From Stenopsyche tienmushanensis (Eukaryota; Arthropoda; Insecta; Trichoptera; Stenopsychidae): a stretch of DNA of 64,000 bases. Below the pieces are notes generated by a model, which worked only from the letters and a program-made list of their open reading frames with translations, was not told the DNA's origin and ran no database searches. Shown piece by piece: positions 55,210 through 64,000 of the stretch. Both the position numbers and the translations under genes were made by a program. Within the stretch, counting starts at the first letter, position 1; the number at the start of each line of letters is the position of its first letter. The DNA lies in the NCBI GenBank assembly GCA_008973525.1, contig WACJ01000045.1, forward strand, positions 1,302,001 through 1,366,000, written 5' to 3'.

Positions 55210-57776
55210 AATGTAACCCTTTGATGGAAATCTTTCAACGATGTGTTATTATAGAGCTACAATTGATAATATCTAATTCAGCTCAATTCATTATCTTCAA
55301 CACTGTTAAAACTAATTTAATTATAATCCACGGTAGTATTATATCCTTGTATTTAAACTCCTATCTTTCAGGCCATCGAGTGAGTATTTAATTAGGATCT
55401 ACTCTTGGACTACGAACCTTAAAGTTCGACATTGTATTTACGGTCAGAGTTCGCAAATATTGAAACGCCTCCCTTACGTCGTAAGTCTTCGCCCCCTTTT
55501 ATGGATTTAGCCTTGAATAGCTATTATAATTTGTATAATTAAAATGTTACCATACAAAACAATATGATATAACGAGCGATGACGTCAATGTGCCCTTTTT
55601 GCAATCGTACAATACATTTCGATTTATTTTCATTGTCAACTCGTTCTTATCGTATGAAATGGCTAAGATCGTCCAGTTAACCTTCAATGGTGTTGTTCTT
55701 TATCAAGCACGAAAAAAGTTATTTACTTATATCATTGTTGTGCCACCCAAGCTGTACGACCGTATAGAAAAAAATAGTCCAAGTCTAGTTGTTGCTGCAG
55801 CAGCGTTGCAACTCGGAAAATACTCCATTGTAATTGGGGAACTAGCCTGTAGATAATCTAATTCCACGAAGGCAGAATATACATTGATTTCTACACTCCT
55901 AACCAAAAATAATATTTTTATTATGCACGACAATTAATTTAATCCTCACTAAATGACACATCACCTTAATGAGGGAGACACGGTGAATTTGACAGTTGTT
56001 ATAATTAAGACTTTCATGCGTAATCAATATATTAAATTAAATTAATTTCAATATATTGTTTAACAGCACCTACACTAGAATTGCATATCGAATGGAAAAT
56101 AAATAATCGGTCTATTTTTTAATAGTATGAAATTAAAATTATGAAATAAATTCATGCAACGTATAGATATTGTTGCTTTTATTGCCAATTTAAATGAAAT
56201 ATAATGGTCATCATAAAAGTTGCTATGTCTACTTTTGAGCTTTGGCGGATGCTAAATTTGAAAACGTCGCCGTGTGGGGGGGAGGGTGTATTAAATTTTA
56301 CATGGATTTATATCGCATTTTAAATATATAGTGTTTTTGTAAGCATCCTATAATTCAAACCTACAGGATTTAATCACTATCGCAATTGAATTAAACTAAC
56401 CATTACAAAAGCAGCTAACGTTCGTTCCAAATCAACAATGCCAATCATTTAAATGCGAATAAAAAAAATACAACGATGATTGGATCAAGTTTAATTAATC
56501 GCGTCCATGTTCTCTGTAAAACTTTTTTTCGGGACATGCTTACAAAGTTAACCTAAAAATTATACAGAAATGATCATTTCATTGACAACCCATGAATACA
56601 TTATTAACCAGCACGCCAAATGGGCCATCGTTCAATATAATTTATTCATTACTTTCATTAACGATAATCTGTCAAAAAATTAAGCAAAAACAGAACAGAA
56701 TTTTATGGTCTTCGGCTTATTTAATTTAATCCTGTATCATTGATAAAGTCGGTAATAACGAACTCGGTTATCTCTCAATGAATCTGAGGTAGAACGTGCA
56801 TACTTGAATATCGTGCCGTCACATTCGTATGCTGAATGTTCTGAGTGCAATTTTCAAAAGTTAATTTTTAAAATGAGCTTTTTAAAATTTACATAATAAA
56901 AACAATATTTAAATAATAAATAAATATTTTTGTCGATATCAACGAAAAATTCATCATTATCTTAATAAAATACGTATTTAAATTTATTCAATTGAACTAT
57001 TAATAAACAACGGTGTCGCTGCGTTGAAATAATGCATGTGTCCATGGACGGAAATAGTAATGTTAGTTTCTTTTGCGGTGCGCTGAAATTAAAAATAACT
57101 TAGGGTAGAACTGTCAAACTGCTGCATTTACGTCAATTGTAATCAATCATTAATGTATGTATTTATGCCTCGATACCTACGGAAAAGTTTTATTTATTTA
57201 AAAAATATGCATTTAAAGAATACATTAAGAAGTCCATCTATTTGAAATTGTTCATTGTTCATCAGATTTATATGATATATAAATGTATCTTTTATTATTT
57301 GTTGAATCAATGTAATTATTCCACAGGCGTATTCTTACATCATTTTATACGCCTTTAAGTAATAATGTCAAAGTACAAGCGGCTTAAAATACTAAAAAAT
57401 AATTTGACTTCATGCCAAACCAGAAAATTTACATTTTTATAGCATTTGCCCTAAATATGGTTAATTTGAACTTTGAATATATTATGCCTATTGTGTGTTA
57501 CGATTCAAGGTAAATCTGCTTTTAAATTGTTCAATACAATTTTACAAAAAATAGTCTTAATGTCAGTCATAATGATGTTGGTTGAATTTAAAAAATAAAT
57601 CATTACCACAAAAAATATACAAATGTTACTTAGATTTATTTATGCAGTAAATGGACTTTATGAAGCATTTTCTATAAAAAAAACAGATTTATTAAACGAG
57701 GACGAATCAAGGATCTCATATTAACAAATATTTGATTGCATATAGACTCTAAAAAGTATCAAAATGAAAGAAATAA
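55210..57776. other. Gene-free AT-rich region
   Basis: About 2.5 kb with no protein-like frame of note. A G-run (GTGGGGGGGAGGG) lies at 56272-56285. No repeats shared with other parts of the window were recognised. Confidence 0.45.
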
Positions 57777-58004
57777 TTGGGAAACTACGACGCATTTGCA
57801 AATTATGCAATCGTGGTAAAATACAGTCAACTTGTGAATAATTTGTTGGATGAAGGCCGAATTGATTATCATAAACATGAGAATATGATCAATCTTGTCT
57901 ATCAGAGATGTCATCAACAAATTATTTTATTGGAATCAAGATTTAAGATAAAGCAGACACGTTATTTGAAAACAGTTGTGCAACGAGAAGCTGACACATA
58001 TTGA
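57777..58004 (+). other. Unidentified 75-codon open frame
   Basis: The text (YSQLVNNLLDEGRIDYHKHE, then MINLVYQRCHQQIILLESRF) looks more protein-like than its surroundings, and the frame is longer than expected for the base composition. There is no clear splice site at either end and no family I recognise. It may be a relic of an unidentified mobile element or an isolated exon. Confidence 0.25.
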
Positions 58005-58199
58005 CCCATTTATGCTTGGATGATGAAGATGTCTGATGTTAAATATGCTTCTATTACTGTTGAAGCATTAGCTATAGGCTTTATAATCTATTATTTTCTG
58101 ATTGAATACCTTGGCCTCCAAAACGGTCAATGAATAAATCCACAGGGCTTAAATCGTGTAAATATCTATGAATTTAACAAGTCCTCGCTTTATTATGGC

Positions 58200-58770
58200 T
58201 ACTCACCGCTCTAAATTATATAAGGCGAATAAAGCAAAATAAAGGAACGATGACCCTGAGACGAAAATACAGAATACCCAATGGAAAACCCCTAACTCTC
58301 CTCGCCCTAAAAAGACGTCGCGCGCCTGCGCCGTGTCACACGTCGCTTCCTGTGTATCCACATTCACCTTAATCACCAGATTTAGTACCATGCGATTTCT
58401 GGCTCTTCCCAAAAATAAAATCCGTGCTAAAAGGAAAACACGAAAACAAGAAAAACGTAGCTGCGACAATAGAACATGGCAACCCTACACTGATTCGAGC
58501 TGTTTATTGCCCCCTATTCGAAACCTTGCCAACCCAACTTTGAGTGGCCATATGCATGAAACTAGCTAGATTAAGTAACTTAAAACTAAAAAAATCTAGC
58601 TAAGATATATACATATATATTGTAAATTAAAGCCAGATAAAACAAATCAGTAAGATAGATAAATATGTAGGTTTTATAGGTGGGGAGAAGTCTAGTCTCA
58701 CTCGCGACCTCATTTGGCGCGAGCCACCTATATAAATTAGCCTCTGAAGGGGCTTTCGTGATCGTACAGA
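58200..58770. other. GC-richer patch without an identified gene
   Basis: 58305-58350 is CG-rich (CGTCGCGCGCCTGCGCCGTG), unusual for the region. Overlapping frames on both strands have no recognisable features. It could be the regulatory or leader part of a retroelement, but no terminal repeats were seen. Confidence 0.3.
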
Positions 58771-58794
58771 TTATAAAAGGTCCACAAGGTCTGT

Positions 58795-58831
58795 GTGTCC
58801 AACTGGTCCGTTTTTCGGACCGCTGACACGT
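58795..58831 (+). repeat. Inverted repeat pair, left member
   Basis: GTGTCCAACTGGTCCGTTTT then TCGGACCGCTGACACG. It matches the reverse complement of 62268-62303 with about four differences. Internally it can form a hairpin (GGTCCG...CGGACC). Confidence 0.7.
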
Positions 58832-59119
58832 CGAATGAGCACCTCGCTATCGGGCGTCATGTCCGAATACGTCCACAAACATGGTTTGTATCCATGAACG
58901 AAACTCCGCACGGACGCTCCGAGATCGGAGAAAGTCCAAACTTGACAAGCGAAGCCCTAAAACGCCCGTGCACCGTGAGGAACTACAGTTTTTTTGCGAA
59001 ATATAAAAAAGTTTCCAAACTTATTGTCGTTTGTGTTGATCAAAAAGTGACCTACACACGTTCGAAGCTTTATTGCCCAATTGAATTATATAAAGGCAAG
59101 AAAATGTTGCTGATGTAAC

Positions 59120-60900
59120 ATTCAATTGATGGGTTGGGTGAATTGGATCGCTCATTCGAGCCTTTTAATCGCCTTAATAAAATTAATCTCTTGGTAATTT
59201 CGATGGTCTTTTTTTATGCCCCTTTGCTAATATTTTATTCACAATGGAGATCCATCTGATTCGCTGTAAATATAGCAATCCTTAATGAGTTAAAAAGATG
59301 AATTACCGATCGACGTCCGTTTATCAAGGATTTCTTACATTGATTGATATATAATAGTAGGACTCAATACAGGTTCATGGTATTTAATTCATCATAGAAC
59401 AACGCCTAGGAAGTGTTAAAAAAACTTATTGAATTTGCAAGTGTGAAAAGATCGTAGCTTTGGACGTGGAAGCTTTTCAATGCGATTTGGAAAATCGGAG
59501 TGTTATTAGGTGGATCTGAAAATTAGTTTCTTCTTCATGAGACCCCTGTTTGTCCTTGATGTTTTAAGCAGTGACCAGGACGAGGGTCACCGAATTGACC
59601 TCTACATAAAATATATCACCTACGAGAGTGTCTGGACATCGAATGTATTTGAATATGATTATTTGGTATTCAGTCGAAAAACAATGTGAAATCGAATAGA
59701 AATACATGCTGTAACTATATTTCAATCGTCGGATAGCTCACCATGTGACTGATGGGAAGATTTGAAATTTTGTCAGAAAAGCTGAAGAAATTCGACGAAA
59801 GCGACGTTAATCATATGCACTAGAACCTATAGGACTTCCCATTTTCGAATAAATTTGGGTTTTCCCCCAATGATGAAGTTTCTCTAAAGATGGATTGGAC
59901 TTAAAGCGTATTCTGTGGTCATGTTTAGATTTGACTTTCGATTGACATGCTATTGTTTGACTATTATACCAAATTCGGTCAGATTTATGCGATTACATCA
60001 TCGAAAATTGGTCCTACCGAATACGTATCACACACAGCTTGTTTTATTCACATTTAAAAATCGAGCGTCCTTATGTAAAGACCCTATATACGTTAGATAT
60101 TATGAGGGATAATTAAATCATTACAGTGTTTTAGTTAATTTGATTTCTCAGAAGTAATTAATACAGTGCAGGTGGTACGAATAAAAATATGTATTTATCA
60201 CCCTTCCATTTGGATGAAACCATGTGGATCAAAAATGGTTTGTTGTTGTTTATTCCGCTTCCTTGACTCTGTGTGCTTCCTAGCATAACTATAAAATGAT
60301 AAAGAAAAAAGAAGAAAAAAGCTACAACATTGTAACATTACACAACTAACATATAAGATAAGAAATACTATTGAATCAAATCAATTTTTTAAACATGCCA
60401 TTGGGAATTGAAACCCGATCTCTTTCAAAATGGACACAATGCGAGCTTCCTTAGGATTAAAATTTGTACATTATTTCAATTGTTAATTGTGAAATAGATT
60501 GATGTTTTCAAGATTTTTACTATTTTAAGACGTTCGCATAATTAGGGCACTAGAAGCAATACAAACAAGACGGACGACCCAAAACTTCGATAAAGTTTTT
60601 GAAGCTTAACAAGAGAAACCTTTACAAATTTGTCTTAGGCTTCAGAGCTCAATGCCGAATTTAAATATTTAATTTTTTGAAGAGTTTTTTTTTGCAAGCA
60701 AACAATTTTTCGAGCGATGGTGAATATTTTGAGGAGGTTGTTATCATCATAATTTTAGCATTTGTGATTTTTATGCTCATAACACATCTACGGTGAGGGT
60801 TTTTTCAAAAATATTTATTACGATGTACCAAAACGATAAAAAAATGTAACTCAATGTCCAAAAACCATAGTTCAACATGATATAATTATCAAAGGCATAG
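59120..60900. other. Gene-free stretch
   Basis: AT-rich with only chance-like frames. 58996-59030 just before it (AGTTTCCAAACTTATTGTCG) is a remnant of the Tc1 terminal repeat seen at 43864-43888. Confidence 0.4.
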
Positions 60901-60907
60901 AATTTGT

Positions 60908-61186
60908 ATGCGTGCAATTGAAAACAATTGCTTTATTAGACTTAATCGCCTGATTCCAACATTTGTGATGCAATTTAAAACAGCATTGCTCTGTATTTTT
61001 TCAGAATTTGGTCCCACTTTCTATGAAGGTATGAATCAAATTCTCCGAACGGTTGCTGTCTATTCAGCCGATTGCCGATTTGATTGGATCCATGTTTCAC
61101 CCATTGTCACATGCGCCATAAAAAAAACCATTTTTATTGCTCCAAACAGCGCTCTGAATTGTGGACGCGTTGTTTTTTTTGATTAA
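60908..61186 (+). other. Unidentified 92-codon open frame
   Basis: Open frame with PTFVMQFKTALLCIFSEFGP and a C-terminal FIAPNSALNCGRVVFFD. I recognise no family and see no good splice sites. Chance is possible. Confidence 0.2.
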
Positions 61187-61439
61187 TTGAACACACTGCC
61201 TTCTGATATGTTTAACCACCTGACACCATTGCCATGTAGTCTATCTACTTTGATGCTGTAGCGTAGGCGATTTACCATCCCCATCCAGTAGCGCTGATAG
61301 TCTAAGCAGATTTAATTCGCCAGATTAGCAGCGATATCTTCCTTTTGAATTTAATACACACAAGAAATGACGTATTTGATGATCTAGTTTCATTCAATTT
61401 TTCGATCAACGAACGATAATGAAATGAAGTAATCCTCGG

Positions 61440-61535
61440 CATCCGCAGTTGGTTTTTGGGCGGTCCGGTCTTTTTCTGTTCTTCAAAGTCTAAGTCTTCT
61501 GGTGTCTTCTGCGCTCTTTTGATGGAATTTTTCAT
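61440..61535 (-). mobile_element. Tc1-like transposase fragment
   Basis: The minus strand reads AQKTPEDLDFEEQKKTGPPK, corresponding to the 'RRLxDLGxxxxxxxTGRPPK' linker after the first helix-turn-helix of Tc1 transposases. Related to 38820, 43390 and 55080. Confidence 0.6.
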
Positions 61536-61659
61536 TTTTTAATGAATATCCTTGATTGAAAAACCTTCGTTTCATAGTTTGGCTGATTTTGCTTCCACGT
61601 CCATATCTTTGCTTGCTACAAAAAGATCTTTGCTTGGCGATCAATATAATACAAAATAC

Positions 61660-61810
61660 CGTTACAAACGTTAAAAGCGCATATACTACAAATAGCCAAA
61701 GACTTTGATTTGGGAATCATTACTGCATCCTCTTCATTCTGTTCCTTCCGACTGCATTTGTGCATGATTTCGTGCATATTCATTAAAATGCATCCGGCAA
61801 ACAGCATCAA
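61660..61810 (-). CDS. Candidate 5' exon of torso (signal/N-terminal segment)
   Basis: A 151-bp minus-strand frame begins MMLFAGCILMNMHEIMHKCS, contains several cysteines (LAICSICAFNVCN) and ends at a possible AACG|GTATTT donor in phase 1, which matches the phase-1 requirement of the torso exon at 48762-48967. Insect torso proteins have a short Cys-rich segment just after the signal peptide. The leader is only weakly hydrophobic and the donor is not strong. If correct, intron 1 would span 12.7 kb and explain the gene-free DNA between them. Confidence 0.3.
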
Positions 61811-62267
61811 GGCTGCTCAGGAAGCACCATCACATCCACCAATTGTTCTCGACAATTATTTTGTAATATTTTATTATCATGTAAAGCCAAAGATCACGCA
61901 TTGATTCGTTCGTTACCATAAAAAGCACGAGATTTGTACCTTCATACGTTAAATTATCATGCGAGATGTGGTCTTTGAATTTTAATGCGTGAGCCATCAT
62001 CTCTGTCTTTGATCCGAAGTACGGAGAACATTCAGGATGCGTTCAATGCTTGCTAGACTCAAAATTTGCTCTGGATCGAATACGTTGGATTGCTTTATGG
62101 ATGTATAAATATGCAATTGAATCAATCGAGACCGGGACTTTGTGATCATGAATTACGTATTATATCGAGTGTTGTGTTTAGTATATACGTAGCAAATACA
62201 GGATGCGGCAGGAAAACTGCTTTATTTGAAACGTGCGCCCTAAAGCGACTACTAAAAACGACTCTTT

Positions 62268-62303
62268 CGACGTGTCAGTAGTCCGAAATTCGGACCGGTT
62301 GGA
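62268..62303 (-). repeat. Inverted repeat pair, right member
   Basis: CGTGTCAGTAGTCCGAAATT then CGGACCGGTTGGACAC. The translated texts SNRSEFRTTDTSKE (minus, here) and SNWSVFRTADTSNE (plus, at 58795) are also alike, so the shared part is a dispersed element in opposite orientations. Confidence 0.7.
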
Positions 62304-62737
62304 CACGGAAACCCTGTGGGCACTCCATCTAATTTTAAAGCTTTTTGTAAGAGTTCTAGTGAAAATGTATTCCCGGGGCTTTCTACGACGGTCGTAGAGG
62401 TCCGTCTCAGCGGTCGGTAACAATCAGCGGACACTCACCCCTTTTTTGGGACCAAGAGTGAGATTTTAAACTTTTCCCTAACCCATACAATATAAATAAA
62501 TATACTTATTCTTTCCTTATTTATAATTTTTAAAACAAATGTATTTTTCTATATTTTGTGTTGAGAATGAGCGTGTTCTTGTGGATATGAAATTGTCCGC
62601 TTTGCGAGCGGGCTGGCTTGATCCCGAATATAAATAATACATAAATATTTTAGGCATAAAAAGTGTTTATTAATATGTTCAGTTAAGAAGCGTTTGAGTT
62701 TAAAATTTCACTTTTTGAAGTGAAACTTGTATATGGG

Positions 62738-62830
62738 CAGTAGGGTAATCTGGGTTAAACGTCACGAAAAGCGAAACTTCAAGCGGCAGTTGGTTGGAAA
62801 GAGAGGGTGAATCGTTTGTAGTGTATCCGT
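62738..62830. repeat. Dispersed direct repeat, copy 2
   Basis: GTAATCTGGGTTAAACGTCA, then GGCAGTTGGTTGGAAAGAGA and GGGTGAATCGTTTGT, matching 49008-49100. Confidence 0.6.
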
Positions 62831-62839
62831 GTTTATCAC

Positions 62840-64000
62840 ATACATCATAGATCCCAGATCACCCGATCAATACGCTTTAATATGGTGCATCCGTAAACGC
62901 CTCGTAAGACAAATTCTCCACACAAACAATGATTCTACTAATTCAAAAACCCTTTTGGGTGCGCGCCTAATAACTCAGAAAAGTTTCGTTACAATCGAAT
63001 GAATGGTATAGGAGCTTATAAAATACAAACATACACGCGACAGTCATTTTTAAATATATAAATTACAAAATACACAGGCACATTTGTTAGCTATTGGCCG
63101 ATATTTTTTTGGAATCTGTAAAAATAAAAATAGGTCTTGTATTTAAGCAAATCATTTCTACAAGACTTTCACAAAAAGTATCAAATGTCCATGATCATCG
63201 CAACCTTTTGAAATCGCTTCGTTTGTCGACACACTAGTTGAAAGTGAATGCGATGAAGAAATTCTCAAATTAATAAAAGCCTAAATGCGTCATTCTGTCA
63301 TCCATCTGTTGTTCATATTTTCACGAAAACGCGCTAAAAATTAGATATATCGAATCTGAAATCTCATAACTAAAAATTCCATAAAAATGATATGAAGCTT
63401 ATACGAAGTCATGGGTTCTAGGATAGAAAAACCGGTGGTAAAAAAGACAAAGAGCTCGTCGTTATAGGCTAAATTTTGATGGCGACTGCGATTCAAATCA
63501 CGACCAAAGCAGGGCGTCCCATTTTCATAGCCACCCGCTGCTCCGAATTAAATACGCACTCTTTCTTCAATTAGTATTGGATTACATTATCAGAAAAATT
63601 ATAAATTTGCCGTTATTCTATGCTGTTAATTTGGAATGGATCGATTTCTACGTTGTCTTTATAGAACCGAACGAAAAATATGAACGGCATATGAAATGCG
63701 ATTTCGCTCGGACACTGTTAATCCAAATTTTATAATTGCTTACATAAGTCGATTGCAAAACCGGTTCCTGCAACTGCTCAATTTATTCCGTTATTGTTTT
63801 CGTGGCCAGATGCTTTGAAATATTAAAGCGGGACATTTCCTTTAATTTCACTTTGTTGCTCTTTGATCGCCTTTTCTGGCTGAAAATCACGTCGAATCAA
63901 TTTCTGATTGATGTTTCAATAATTTGGGAAGGTTCAAAGATTTGCGTGATTGAACATTTGAGAATAATTCGAGCGAAATGTGCGCTGAAATTCGCATATA
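62840..64000. other. Gene-free stretch at the window end
   Basis: No open frame above chance, no splice-site pairs and no repeats shared with the rest of the window were recognised. Confidence 0.45.

Noticed and set aside
58333..59118. Plus-strand frames in the GC-richer patch near 58.3-59.1 kb
   Set aside because: No motifs, no splice sites and overlap with inverted-repeat sequence; not supported as genes.

Overview
The window looks like insect nuclear DNA. It is AT-rich, its genes are split by GT-AG introns of about 60 bp to several kb, and remnants of many transposons fill the gaps (jockey-type and other LINEs, Tc1/mariner, Tigger/pogo, Merlin, a piggyBac-like MITE). The presence of torso, the PTTH/Trunk receptor tyrosine kinase, points to insects. 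I cannot name the order from sequence alone. No bacterial, organellar, CRISPR, rRNA or tRNA features were seen.

Region 1 (1-25453) is a head-to-tail array of an 11,114-bp unit. The window opens inside one copy, holds two complete copies (3226-14339 and 14340-25453), and then passes into single-copy sequence. The copies appear identical, with no length change. Each full unit carries, left to right: a jockey RT fragment; the first two coding exons of an ABCA-type ABC transporter (minus strand) cut off from the rest of the gene; LINE and Merlin relics; a 79-bp TTAA hairpin; a degraded jockey element; a possible spliced micro-gene on the minus strand; and a complete seven-exon BDP1 gene (TFIIIB subunit B'', 742 aa) on the plus strand. 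BDP1 is therefore present twice in full plus once in part.

Region 2 (25454-39600) holds the five-exon minus-strand gene for the tRNA-selenocysteine 1-associated protein (SECp43/Trnau1ap, 299 aa, 27355-34388). Its introns contain a TA-flanked Tigger-like element, Tc1 relics, a LINE and a DDE_3-type transposase relic. Downstream at 36811-37135 lies an inverted, internally deleted duplicate of its intron 1/exon 2 boundary.

Region 3 (40062-48967, perhaps to 61810) is the minus-strand torso gene. Thirteen exons were placed, covering fibronectin-III-like ectodomain segments, one transmembrane segment and a split tyrosine kinase. All joins keep frame except for one extra base in a 5-base homopolymer near the C-terminus. 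A 5'-truncated jockey copy sits exactly at one 5' splice site, and its 12-bp target-site duplication leaves that splice site intact. A Tc1-like element fills most of another intron.

Region 4 (49000-64000) has no gene I can identify, except a possible first torso exon near 61.7 kb. It contains mariner, LINE and Tc1 relics and dispersed repeats. No single novel biological system is evident. The strongest points are the identical BDP1 array, the splice-site-duplicating jockey insertion and several well-defined small repeats.
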